The translations under genes were made by a program, and so were the position numbers. From Cephalotrichum gorgonifer (taxonomy: Eukaryota; Ascomycota; Sordariomycetes; Microascales; Microascaceae), in assembly GCA_900312665.1 (NCBI GenBank), contig ONZQ02000011.1:573454-637453 (forward strand): DNA of 64,000 nucleotides. The letters are read 5' to 3'. Shown piece by piece: positions 10,364 to 21,080 of the stretch (its first letter is position 1; each line of letters opens with the position of its first letter). Below the pieces are notes generated by a model. The model saw only the letters and a program-made list of their open reading frames with translations. It did not search any database and was not told the origin of the DNA.

Positions 10364-11675
10364 TCATTCACTGCTCGAGTCTCCCGCACCAGCCTTCTGG
10401 TCACGCCGTCGAAAAACCTTCTTAGCCAATTTCTTTATCTGCTCTGGTTTCTTCCACCACACCAGTAGCGCCACCAGTATGGCCACAGTAGGCACCGTAG
10501 TACCAGCCGCGACGCCGGCGATACCATCTGGGCTCAGATCTTCAGGCGGAGGAGGCACCTCATATGTTGCGATCTGTCCCTGAAAAGAACCCAGGTTGAC
10601 GTCATTCCTTCCCACAGAGTTGATTCGACCCTCCGGGGCCGCATATATATATTCCAAGTATCTCCCTGAGCCAGTTACGCTCCTGGATGCTGCGACGGGC
10701 TGTCCTGGCTCGATGGTATCGTTCTCAGACGGCAAAGTGTCAGTTGTATTGGTCCAGGACCCATCCTCGAAGGTCCACTCGCCGGCAGAGCGGTGTTCGT
10801 TGATGTAAAATATCCGTATGATTAATGGATCGGACCAGGCCACAGCCGCGAATGCCATGGTCGAGTCCGAAGCGAAGTCTTCCAGATCTGGCAGAACTTA
10901 TACAAAGAGGTATATTAAGTCGTGGATATGGGACAGGTGTAAACTATGAGGGCTGGAGAGCGTACCTTTTGACCACTCGGAGCCGTCCCACGTCAAGGAC
11001 GACAGCGACGAGTTCTCAGTGACAAAGAATACATGGATGTCTGTGGAGTTCACCGGGACCGCCGCGGATACGCCAGAGCCCGTCGCGGCCTTCGGCCCAA
11101 GCCTCCTTTCGTTGTCCTGGGAATATTCAGTGACGAAGGCATCTTTATCAATATAATACAGCCGATCATCGGGCCCCACTCGTACAGCGGCGAGACCAGA
11201 GGTGGATTTGACCTTGGTGCGAATCGTGGAGGCGTCTAGGTATTTTCCATCCCCCTCATGCCGGAAGGCATGCTTGATAATCGCATCATCCTTATCAAGG
11301 TAACACACCACAAGCTATTGAAAAGGGCTTGTCAGCTAAGAAGATGGTCAAAGTGAGACATCGTGAAAGTGAATACGACTAACATTATGATGTCCTTCCT
11401 CGGTGTTGCTGTAGTATGCAGCAAGCGGGGAATGTTCTTTGGGAGTAATGGCGCTGCCAGTGTCTACTGCCGGGCCCGTACCCTTGACACGCTGAAAAAA
11501 TGACTATTTTGTTATTGTTCGGCTGCTGCCAATAGAGGTACCTGGCCCAGCCATCGTTTATCTCGCTGGCGTAAGCCGCGGCGATGTTGACCACGATCTT
11601 CTTCCCACTGGCTAGTTGGAGGAAGGGCAAAGCAAAGCCGAGGAAGAGGATGATGGTTGTACTGAGGGTAGGCAT
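10364..11675 (-). CDS. Secreted, membrane-anchored fungal fucose-lectin-like beta-propeller (frameshifted)
   Basis: Exons 11675-11384, 11314-10966 and 10896-10364, with introns GTTAGT...AATAG (69 nt) and GTACGC...ATAAG (69 nt), predict about 390 aa. Residues 1-24 are a signal peptide ending LASGKK. Propeller-type repeats follow (HSPLAAYYS, LAAVRVGPDDRLYYID, SAAVPVNSTDIHVFFV, AAVAWSDPLIIRIFYI, RYLEYIYAAPEG), as in the AAL/fungal fucose-specific lectin family. A transmembrane segment (VPTVAILVALLVWW) precedes a short Lys/Arg-rich tail. Type-I anchoring at the surface is inferred. The first exon changes frame at a run of six A (T on the coding strand) at 11495-11500: before it the frame reads RYLYWQQPNNNKIV, after it VKGTGPAVDTGSAITPKEH. 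One base less in the run restores a single frame. This is a sequencing error or a recent loss of function. A TATA-like TATATAG lies about 85 bp upstream of the ATG on this strand. Confidence 0.75.
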
Positions 11676-12571
11676 ATTGAATGAGATGGTGAGATGGTTG
11701 TGGTATGTCTAGATATCCCAGAGATGACACCATGCCACGAAAGAGGACAGTACATGAAATATATAGAGGCTTCACGCTTCGATTGGGGGCCCCGGCCCTC
11801 CGAGGTCGACGCAGGGCGACGAGACGCATGAATGTGGAAGGTAAACCCCATACTTGGCTCTCCATGTACTTTTACAGGAAGGGATCGAAAAGTGTGCGCT
11901 ACACAAGCGCTTATCGATTCGCTGAGACTCGCGAGGCGCCAGGGAGATCTGCATGATACCGACACGATGGGGGCCAGGCTGTAGTTATGATGGTACCAGG
12001 ATAGGATTTTCTTTGCTCTAATTCGCTGACAGAAGTTTGCTCGCACGAAGCTGCAGCTGGAACAGTAGTTAGATGGGCGCGGATAGCGCCAGCCTGGTGT
12101 GGTAGGTGAAGTCCTCCTACACCCTCGATGTTGGTCATGGGTTGGAAAGGTGTTGGGGCTGAACGCCACCTGCCCCTGAACATTGGATACGAGCTGGCGG
12201 GTATGCATGTTGTAGGATTGTCCCGCTTCGATCGGTGAGAAAATGAAAATATTTGTATGGCAGATCTTGTTCTTCTCTGTCGTAAACTCGTCTGTCGGCG
12301 ATGCCCCTAAGATCCTTAATTGGGGGCGGCAAGGTACGTACTCTCTGGTAGGTACGCGGTGTGCTACCTAGTAGTACGTAAATACTACCCTGACCCGGGT
12401 ACCTGGGTTGCACTTAGACTCATCTCAGCCTAGACCGACCCCATCTCAGCCGCAAGGCACGGCACCTTCATGTCTTGGCGCGCCCCCCTTCAAACAACAC
12501 CTCGTTAAGGCTGGGATCAACGACCGACTGCGATAACGCAACACACCGGCCGGTGCCGCGCGACGCCTATC
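11676..12571. other. Intergenic, divergent promoter region
   Basis: Lies between the divergent lectin and membrane-protein genes. It contains a TATA-like element at 11759-11765 for the lectin and repeated GGTACGTA/GTACG words around 12330-12400. Open frames here overlap on both strands and have no family resemblance. Confidence 0.55.
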
Positions 12572-14504
12572 ATGGATCAAGACTCCCACTACGCCACGGC
12601 GTCCGACATCATCACCTACATCGGCGTGCCCCTCGCCGTTCTTGGGGTCCTCCCCATCCTCTACAACACCGTGGCCACCCTCACCGCGCTCTCCAAGATC
12701 AAGCGCATGCTCCGCCACAGCCAGCTGAAGGCCCTCACCCGCGGCGATGTAGTCAACCGCGTGATAGAGGTCGAGCTGCCCCGGTACGCCGTCACGCCGC
12801 TGGACCGCTTCGAGCACCGCGACGAGTACTGGTCCCTGAGCCGGTGCCCCAGCAGCATCCCCGGCGGGTCGTGGACCACGTTCAACTGGAGGACCAACGC
12901 CATCGGGAACAAGACCCAGCGCGTGGAGTATGCGGACCAGCTGAGGCAGCCGCAGGTGGAGGTCGCGTTTGACGAGTTGGTGTCGTATCTCATGGACCTG
13001 GGTGAGTGAGTTTCTATCGCGAAAGTCGAGACCGCGTCTTTTTTTCCTTTCATTTTTTTTCTTTCATTTCTTCTTTTAATATGATTGGCTGCTGATTTGC
13101 GGGGGTTGTAGGCGCCGTTCCAGATGCGCAGGGGTGGAAGCTGCTGAGGACGACCGGGCTGTGGACGCCCGTTGGTTGTGCGCTCATGAGATCGCCGGAC
13201 GGGCGCCAAAAGGCACTCACGCTAGCGCCTCTGGATGATTCGGACGGCAACCTTTCCCTGGCGGTTAACTGGTCTAGTCACTGGACCACGAGGAGCCATA
13301 CTTCCCTCCCTCCCTACTGGATCAAGATCCCCGCGCCGATCCTCCCCAAGCCGGACAAGGATCCCGAGCCATCATCCTCGTCATCCCATGGAAACAATGA
13401 GCCAGCTGAGAACAATGAGCCATCTTCCTCCCCCTCGGAGGCCGCGAAAGGCGACGGCAAGAAGAAGTCTTCTCCTAGCGACTCCGCCGACTCCATCCAG
13501 AAAGAAGGCGAGCTCAACGCCCGCCGCGCCATCGCCTGCCACGTCTCCGACGGCGGCCTCTTGACGGCCTACCCCACCGACGACAAGGGGGCCATCGCGA
13601 GCTCGGACAGCCTGTACATCGACCACCTCCGCATATCGTCGGCCTCCACCGTGGGCATGTGGTTCGCCAGCGCCGCCACCGCCTTCGGGACGTCCAGCCG
13701 CACCGTCCTCTGGGGCTACAAGATCCCCGAGGACATCCTCGCCTTCTCGCGCAAGGAGAGCGTCCCCTGCGGCGTGCTCGAGATGCTCGGCGTCGTGGAC
13801 GACTCGGAGACGCCCGAGTGGGAGACCAAGTACGACAACATGTCGGAGCGGCTGGATAAGCAGGTGAGGGCGTCGGCCGAGCGGGCGAAGGCCATGATGA
13901 GGGAGAACCAGATGCCGCCGGAGCAGCGGGCACAAGCTATAAGGGAGAGGGTACAGAAGGAGGGGCTCGAGCAGATGTATGCGCGTAAGTTTATCCCAGG
14001 CCTCCTCTTCCCGCCTTTCAATTTCACGGCTTTCTTTTCTACTTCTCTACTCCAGATTATACTAAATCAGCCCGACACACAGTCAAGGACAGAATGAGAG
14101 AGGAGCAAAAGCGCAAAGAGTCCCGCACGGTCGACGCCCTCCAGTCCGCCAAGTGGCAGGCAACAAAGGTATCGGGCTTCATCCTCCGCTGGCTGCAGGT
14201 CAACCACCACGTCGACGAGTCCCTCTCCGTCAGGGAGATCGCCGGTCGGATGCTCCACCGCATGATCCTCGAGGGCCGGTACGCGACGGACCTCTGCGCC
14301 ATGCTAGACCGGTGGAAGGTGTGGTGCGACAACGGGGGGATGAGGAAGTCGGACTTCGAGGCGTTGGTCGAGGACAAGGTTCTGTTTGCCGAAGCGACTT
14401 TGTTGGTCTCGGTTATCAGGGATACGGGGTCGGAGACCCAGAGTTCCATTGTTTTGGATTTACAGGAGTGCTTGAGGCTTTGGCAGAAGGTCAGGCTGGG
14501 GTGA
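12572..14504 (+). CDS. Conserved fungal hypothetical protein with one N-terminal membrane segment
   Basis: Three exons, 12572-13001, 13112-13984 and 14056-14504 (introns GTGAGT...TTGTAG, 110 nt, and GTAAGT...CTCCAG, 71 nt; phases agree), give 583 aa. Residues 12-36 (DIITYIGVPLAVLGVLPILYNTVATL) are one membrane segment or uncleaved anchor. The rest is soluble: a conserved-looking block around residues 85-200, a Ser/Pro/Asn-rich low-complexity linker near 210-260, and a helical, Arg/Glu-rich C-terminal third. I do not recognise a named family. The long, spliced, in-phase frame and GC-rich codon use support a real gene. It faces the lectin gene divergently and converges on COQ3, with under 200 bp to the COQ3 stop. 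Confidence 0.75.
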
Positions 14505-14698
14505 GATGCCCCCCTTCCTCTGACCGGGCCAGAACGGGAGGAAACCCCCAAAACGGGGTTTGGAATCTATATATATTGTACAATATTATCACACTGGACC
14601 GGCTCTCGCCACCAGTCTATATACAACAGTGGTACACGCCCGAGTATCAACACATGTGCGAGGCACCCGCCCAACTCACAGCGCCCTCCCTAGTCACA

Positions 14699-15577
14699 TC
14701 ACGCGTCATCCCTCCTCACGGCAAAGAAGTAATTCCCGACCTTCTCGCTACCGGGAACCGACTTCCACCCTAGACCCGGAACATACACAACCCCCATACA
14801 CCGCGCACTACTCCACCCGCCCATCCTCTCCAGACACGCCCTCAGCTCGTCTTCGTTGATATACTTTTCCCAGCTATGCGTCCCCTTCGGCACGATCCCC
14901 AGAATGTCCTCCGCCACCAGATTCGTAGTGAACCAGCTCATCCATGTCCTGGCGATGGTGCTCATGACTAGCCACCCCCCGGGCTTCACAAACGGCCTAC
15001 ACCGCTCCAGGAACTCTGCCGGGTTATCGACGTGCTCAACGACCTCGAAGACGGATACGACGTCGAACTGGCCCTCCTCCCCGGTCGGGACCTCCAGCCC
15101 CTCGATAGACCCCTGATTGTAGGTAAGCTTCCCGGCGAGCGCGGGGTCGCGCTTCGCGTGCGCCCTCGCGATGCTTAGGACCTCGGGCGAGGGGTCAAGG
15201 GCCGTGACGTGCGACGTGTTGGGGAGCCGCGCGGCGCTCTCGGCGAATATGCCGCCGCCACACCCGACGTCGAGGTACCGCAGGGTCGAGGGGGGCGGCG
15301 TGGGCTGCGAGGCGTGGCAGTCGCGGATGAAGTCGAGGCGAACGGGGTTCATGAGGTGGAGGAGGCGGGAGGAGCCGTGCGCGTCCCACCACGTGGAGGC
15401 GAGGGCGTTGAAGTGGGTGACTTCCGTGGGGTCGACGGAGTTGTAGGTGGACGAGTGGCGGCGGGAGGGGAGGTGTGGTTGTTGCGCGAGGAGGGTGGAG
15501 GGTGCGGGGGCCAGCAGCGGAGCTCGTGCCCTGCGTAGAGCGGCGACGAGGTGCCGCGGCGCTCGTCCGGGAAGCAT
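14699..15577 (-). CDS. COQ3: Mitochondrial ubiquinone biosynthesis O-methyltransferase Coq3
   Basis: Intronless, 292 aa. The Arg/Ala-rich N-terminus to about residue 42 lacks acids and fits a mitochondrial presequence. Family signatures follow in order: the conserved FNALASTWWD segment near 56-65, RLLHLMNPVRLDFI near 71-84, SAM-binding motif I LDVGCGGGIFAESAARL at 102-118, ALDPSPEVL near 130, and VVEHVDNPAEFL near 180. Known role: it methylates both O-positions of the coenzyme Q head group with S-adenosylmethionine, in the CoQ synthome at the matrix side of the inner membrane. The length matches other fungal Coq3 proteins and the frame is intact. It converges with the preceding plus-strand gene. 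Confidence 0.95.
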   Translation of the reverse strand: MLPGRAPRHLVAALRRARAPLLAPAPSTLLAQQPHLPSRRHSSTYNSVDPTEVTHFNALASTWWDAHGSSRLLHLMNPVRLDFIRDCHASQPTPPPSTLRYLDVGCGGGIFAESAARLPNTSHVTALDPSPEVLSIARAHAKRDPALAGKLTYNQGSIEGLEVPTGEEGQFDVVSVFEVVEHVDNPAEFLERCRPFVKPGGWLVMSTIARTWMSWFTTNLVAEDILGIVPKGTHSWEKYINEDELRACLERMGGWSSARCMGVVYVPGLGWKSVPGSEKVGNYFFAVRRDDA

Positions 15578-17307
15578 TGTGGGTGTGGGGTTGGCCGAGG
15601 CGGGAACTATCGTGAGGTTGTCGAGGAGTTGGACTTGGGTTTTGGCTTCATATTTCTGCTCAGCGTGGAGCTATCCTAGACCTCTGCAGCCGGATTAGTG
15701 TGGTCGTCTGATGACTCAGCAACCATCATGCACCTCGCTTCTCGGCACCAGGACAACTAAAAAAATATCATCGAACACAATATTTCTCCAACAATGTATA
15801 TATAACAAATATTACTTCTCAACCTGCCTCTATCCAACTCTCTGGAAGACCGCATTTATTCTGACCCCTCGGTCAACAGGCGGACGCACTAGGCATACAT
15901 GCGTCTCAACAAGGGATGTAGAGGAGACACCTCCCAATGGACCCACATCGAACAGGTCTTGACTCGAGAGGCTTCTGCCGAGCCTGATGGAGACACTGAG
16001 ACCAAGGGTAATGAGTGAGTCGTATCTGTAAGGCCTTCGATTCAGTATTAGGGTCTTAGTAGCGGTTCAACAAAAAGGCCGGCCACCCTACACACATCTT
16101 TAACCCGCGTGGCGGTGCCGTCCACACAACACGCTCCTCCGCGCGACCAGCTGATAATGAATCTATGAATATCGACTAGTCTAGTTTCGAAGATTGTATC
16201 CACGGGTTATGAGAAGTACAAGACGGAGCGCCGGTACCCAGGTTCCAATATCAAAATATCCATCGCTAGAAGATGGTTCATGCTCATCCTCGCATATGCA
16301 AGGGAACAGGCACACTTGTAGAGGTAGGCGGCCCCGGCGAGCCGAGGAATGACGCCATTTGACGGCCATTGCCGGCCCAGCCTGGATCGGCTCGGTGGGC
16401 TTGTGATTTCTCACCGTCTGCTACAACCGGCACTCTTTTTTTTTTTTTCGGAGATAGACTCGAGGTACGGAGTAACTTTACTTACCCCGTGGAGGAGCAA
16501 CTTCCATTAGCGTGACGGGCTATCCGTCCGAGGGGCACAGAGCTCATTGGTGATACGATGACCAAAAATGGGTCGAGATTTCCGAAGGCCGGGCGGCGAA
16601 AGTCCCTCCGGCGAAACCGTGGTGCCACGAGCCTAAACTATTACTCGTAGCCGAACTTCGGCCTCCGGCGGCGGACTAAAGAGAGATTCGTTCTTACGAG
16701 TACGGAGTAATACGAAGTACTCGCGCTAATAGGTACTCGGCTCGTGCTGTACTTTGTACCTTTACTCACTGCTGACAATTCCCCCCCGCCATACTCACTA
16801 AGCACTCTCCTAAACTAAGCCGAGGGGCGGGTACCCTTGTGAAAAAGAACTGTGGATGGAACGTATATACCTGTGCATGTGGCGTCTTTTCTGTTCTTTC
16901 TTGCAGATTTGCTCCGTCTTCGCCGTCTGACTCTCTCGCTTCTGCAGCACTGACTTACATTTCCTCTCCGAGAAACGACGGCTCGTACGATTTGCTTACT
17001 TTTTGCGCTTTATATCCTACCCCTGAATTGGGAGCAAAAGAGCGTACAGTCCGACGAGATTTCTCTTTTTTTTTTCGCATTAAAAAAAGAGAGACCCCAC
17101 GCGCGAAGTCGGAAATACCCCGCCTAGCCGCTCTGCCCCTCAATTGACTCGATTATTACCGCGGCCCTTGGTTCTTTCGCATGACGCGAATGCGACTTTG
17201 ATTTACAGCACTACACACCCTACATACAAACCCACGATACCTGAGACTTCCGCAAAAAGAAGTCCTCCCCTCCAACGGAAGAAAATCCCCAAGAATACAA
17301 GACCACA
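15578..17307. other. 1.7-kb intergenic region upstream of COQ3 and RIB3
   Basis: A divergent region holding both promoters. The word TACGGAGTA occurs near 16465 and near 16702. A T-run lies at 16436-16448. The RIB3 leader ends in an A-rich stretch just before its ATG. No coding gene, tRNA or riboswitch fold was recognised; short frames show no conserved content. Confidence 0.55.
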
Positions 17308-18139
17308 ATGCCTTCGGCAACGATAGACCAGTCGCTCTTCGACTCCATTCCGGATGCGATAGCAGCCTATAGTGAGTCTTGCCCCCCGAGCCCTTTCTTT
17401 CCCGCAGCTTCCGCAACCTGCCCGTCACCTAGGGAGGGAGGCGGGAGTAGAGACACACGTTTAACAGAAAGGAAAAATACTAATTGTCCTTCTTCCCCCA
17501 ACAGAGAATGGAGAGTTCCTCGTCGTCCTAGACGACCCCTCCCGCGAGAACGAAGCGGACCTCATCATCGCGGCCGAGGACGCCACGACGGAGAACATGG
17601 CCTTCATGATCCGGCACTCCTCGGGCCTCATCTGCGCGCCCATCCTCCCCTCGCACACCACCCACCTCGAGCTCCCCCAGATGGTCTCCGTGAGCCAGGA
17701 CGCCCGCGGCACCGCCTACACCCTCACCGTCGACGCCGCCGACCCCTCCGTCACCACGGGCATCTCGGCCCACGACCGCGCGCTGACGTGCCGCACTCTC
17801 GCCGACCCGGCGTCCACCGCCGCCTCGCTCCGGAGGCCGGGCCACGTCCTCCCACTCAGGGCGAAGGAGGGCGGCGTGAGGGAGAGGCCCGGCCACACCG
17901 AGGCCGCGGTGGACTTCTGCAGGCTGGCGGGGAAGAGGCCCGCGGCGGCGATCTGCGAGATCGTCGACGACGGCGAGGAGGTCGAGGGGAGGGCCGTGAG
18001 GGTCGGTGCGGGGATGCTGAGGGGGGAGAAGTGCGTCGAGTTTGCGAGGAGGTGGGGGCTCAAGGTCGTTACTATCGCTGATCTTGTGGCGTATTTGGAG
18101 AAGACGGAGGGGAAGCTGGCTCCTAACGGGTCGAGCTAG
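17308..18139 (+). CDS. RIB3: 3,4-dihydroxy-2-butanone-4-phosphate synthase (riboflavin biosynthesis)
   Basis: Two exons, 17308-17371 and 17505-18139, with a 133-nt phase-1 intron (GTGAGT...AACAG), give 232 aa. The family hallmark FLVVLDDPSRENEADLI lies just after the splice junction, joined as K-N-G-E-F across exons. RHSSGLICAPI and the active-site region DRALTCRTLADP follow, then RPGHVLPLRAKEGGVRERPGHTEAAVDFCRLAG, and it ends with the usual C-terminal helix. Known role: it converts ribulose 5-phosphate to dihydroxybutanone phosphate plus formate, Mg-dependent, as a cytosolic homodimer feeding lumazine synthase. Length is normal for a monofunctional fungal enzyme; there is no fused GTP cyclohydrolase II domain. 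Confidence 0.95.
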
Positions 18140-18736
18140 GTGGGAGTGATGTCGGATGTTTGGGTGTTGGGTATCGGGGCGTGGGAAGGGATGATGGGTT
18201 AGATGCCTTTCGCTCTCCCTTTCTTTCTCTCTCTTCTCCGTCCTTCTGGTTCTCTTGTTGTGCTTTTTCGCGGTTAGACGAAGGAGGCGCCATTGTTTCT
18301 AGGTTAGGCCATATGTTCTTTCCAGGCCATTTATAAACATGCACACGTCATACATGATATACATCGAATCACGCAAACATTTCTCGAAATACTTGCCAGA
18401 AGAATCAGTGACTGGGAACCCCCCTTGATAGTACATAGGAGTAGGAACCACGACATAACAAGAATCAGGAAGGGAGCATTCACGAGTGTGCATGTACTTC
18501 ATCATCTTAATGTCTTGTGTTGATTTCAGTCCCAAAGCCCCGCGCCGTAAACGTAAGCGGAGGCAAGGCCTACTGTCTATGATCCATGCGCCTTAATCCA
18601 CAAGTTTCCATTAACCCCCCAAAGACATGACCCACCGTTTTCCATCCTTCCCAACCCAAAGCCCGGAAACACCACACCAATTTGGGGAAACAACAGCAAC
18701 AACAACCCCAAATATCCCCGAGGCTGGGCGAGCCGC
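18140..18736. other. Convergent intergenic region, no gene seen
   Basis: The 3' ends of RIB3 (plus) and REI1 (minus). A pyrimidine-rich tract follows RIB3 at 18205-18245. Nothing else was recognised. Confidence 0.6.
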
Positions 18737-20460
18737 TCAACCACCGCCGTCGTAGCGGTAGTAGTAGCCCTTCTGGTTGTTGTGGACGATGCCGGTTGCC
18801 AGGTCCCTCTTCTTGACGCGGGCGTGCTGCACGTCGCGGCTCTTGCGGAGCTCGCGGCCCAACACGTTCTTCTTCTGCTCCGAGATACCCAGGATGCCCT
18901 GCTCGGGGCGCGGGATGACGGCGCGGCTTCGCGACTTCTCTCCGTCCTCGCCCTCCACCTCCTCGCCGTTCTCGATGGCGAGTCGTCTCCGCTCCTCGCG
19001 CTCCTCGCGCTCCTCGGCAGTCGGGTGACTGTGGAGGTTCTGGCGGTAGTATTTGTTCAGGGACCTGTGCCCGACGGACTTGCCCGACGGAAGATGCAGC
19101 TCGTACTCGTCGTGGAAGACGGCACGAGTGTGCTTGTGGGCATGGGAGTGGTAGCCGTCCGGCTGGAGGTGGGCTCTCGGGTCATGGTGCGAGTGGTGGG
19201 GGTTCTTGTCCAGGCGGTCGTACTGGCTCTGGCGGTCGTCCGCGGGGACGGACGTCAGCTCCTCCGAGTCGTAGGACGAGGCTGAACTATCCGTCTCCCA
19301 GCCCTCATCTTCACCGTCGGCCTTGCTGGCCTTCTTCTTCTCTGCACCCTCGTCCTCGTCCTCGTCCTCTTCCGACTCGCTGTCCGAGTACGTGCCTCTG
19401 AAGTCGTAGAAGTCTCCAATATCCAGTTGCTCTTCCTCGGTAGTGTAAGGAATCGTGCAGTGGCCGATGTCACGCATGTGGGTCTGCACCGCGAAGGCAT
19501 TCGCCTTGACCTTTCCACAGGTCAAGCACTCAAAGTCCTCGTAGACCCTAGAGCAGAGATGCTTGATCAACCCGTCCAGATCCACGAGGTACTCCTTCTC
19601 GGGGATGATCATGCCGTGGAAGCGCTCCATGTGGTGGGCGTTGAGGCGGACAGTGGGCGACGTGTATCGGCAGAACAGGCACTGTTGCAGAAGAGTAGCG
19701 GGGTCCACCTGAGGCGGCGTCGGCGTCGCGGAGTTTGAATCCCGGTCAATTTCCTCCGCATTCTCCTGAGCAAGGCTCGCCTGCGGGTTGGATGGCCGCT
19801 TCACCGGTGATGGTGTCGAATCAGACGAAACTCGCGTCTTTTGAAGTCCCTCAACAACCTGGTTGAACTCCTCTTCCACGGATGCATCGACCGAGTCGTC
19901 ATCCCCTCCCTTAGCGCGTACCGGGTCGCCGAGGGTGAACGTCGAGCTCACGACGGAACTGGCTTCGTCAGGAATGTTACCGGCTTGACTGGGCGCCCGG
20001 GCCTCCCTTGCGCGGTGCTTCTGGCTCGATAGATGGTTCTGGTACGAGTTCTCGCTGTAGTACGTCTTGTTGTCGCAAACTTCGCAGGCCTTCTCGAAGA
20101 ACGCCTTGTCCTCCTCGGCCGTGGTCTGGGCGCGAGCTTGGAGAACTTTTTCGGTAAATGCTTCGGCCGTGATGGGAGGAAGAGAGGCAACCCGGCGCTT
20201 GAGGTTATAGCGACTAAGAGAGAAGGGGGTTTGGGTTAGCAAAGACTGGAGAGGGTGGGCATATTTTTACACAGGACGGCGGTAGCCCTGGAGGGGCTGG
20301 GACACAAGGGTATGGGCTTAGATATCACTTACTGCCATTCACTCTTCATGTGTCCCTTTTGCAAGTCGGCATTTCGATACGCGACCTGGCATGTGTTGCA
20401 AGTGAAGGGATGCGACGTAGCAGCGCCTCCTTGCGCCTGCCCAGCCGTAGCACCAGACAT
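18737..20460 (-). CDS. REI1: Cytoplasmic 60S ribosome biogenesis factor Rei1/ZNF622
   Basis: Exons 20460-20333 and 20213-18737 with a 119-nt phase-2 intron (GTAAGT...TCTTAG) give 534 aa. The first exon supplies the N-terminal C2H2 finger (C21, C24, H37, H43) and runs across the splice into HRYNLKRRVASLPPI, the family signature. Three more zinc fingers follow: CEVCDNKTYYSENSYQNH, CLFCRYTSPTVRLNAHHMERFH and CLTCGKVKANAFAVQTHMRDIGH. An acidic Glu/Asp/Ser stretch comes next, then a basic C-terminus. Known role: Rei1 acts late in cytoplasmic pre-60S maturation, releasing Arx1/Alb1 with Jjj1 and probing the exit tunnel with its C-terminus. A start inside the second exon would delete finger 1. Confidence 0.94.
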
Positions 20461-21080
20461 GATGCTCAGAATGGCGGGGTAAAAACCGTGTGATGGGGGC
20501 GCCAGAAATGGCGTGAAAAAGGTAAATTTGTCTTATTTATTGCTCGTCAGATAGTACCCGGCTACCTGTTGGAGGGGAGAATTTCTCTAGAATTTCGGTC
20601 GAATAGGCCTTCGACTATGCCGTGGGTTTGGGGGTAGGAGTGTTTGGAGAGGAGGGGGAGAATTATCGAAATGTGGGATTTTACCCAGCTTATCATGGCG
20701 GGGTTTTTCGGTAGGGCGTCATTGAAGGGAGTGTGGACCTATGACTCTACTATTAATAATGCGGCGCTAGGCAGAGAATGCGACGCTATAATGGGACTGA
20801 CAGTGCTTTGCGACCAGGTGGCGAGGGGCCAAGCTCGTGTGGCAAGACTGTTCTTGGCGTGCTTGCCTCTTCAGAGGGCAGGAAGGCTTGGGCCTGACTT
20901 CCCTCTGGAGACATCAAATGGATTTGAGCCGCCCCACATCAAGCTACCCATGCCCCTTGCCATGACTCCCCACCTCCACTCAATGCCACCCACCCCCACT
21001 CAAGCAAGACTTCATGGTTGGACCATAGCCAGACTGCCGTATCAGGCCATTCTCCACCGTCGTTCGCTCTTCGATTCGCG
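20461..21080. other. Divergent intergenic region, no gene seen
   Basis: The shared upstream region of REI1 and the HNH-domain gene. A 146-residue plus-strand frame spans most of it but has no family resemblance and no better start than chance. Confidence 0.55.

Noticed and set aside
11493..11542. A 50-nt intron (GTACCT...TTTTTTCAG) explaining the lectin frame change
   Set aside because: The size and sites look normal, but the spliced frame reaches a stop after about ten codons and does not enter the VKGTGPAVDTG frame.
13381..13935. Minus-strand frames over the membrane-protein gene
   Set aside because: GC-driven shadows of exon 2 of the plus-strand gene.
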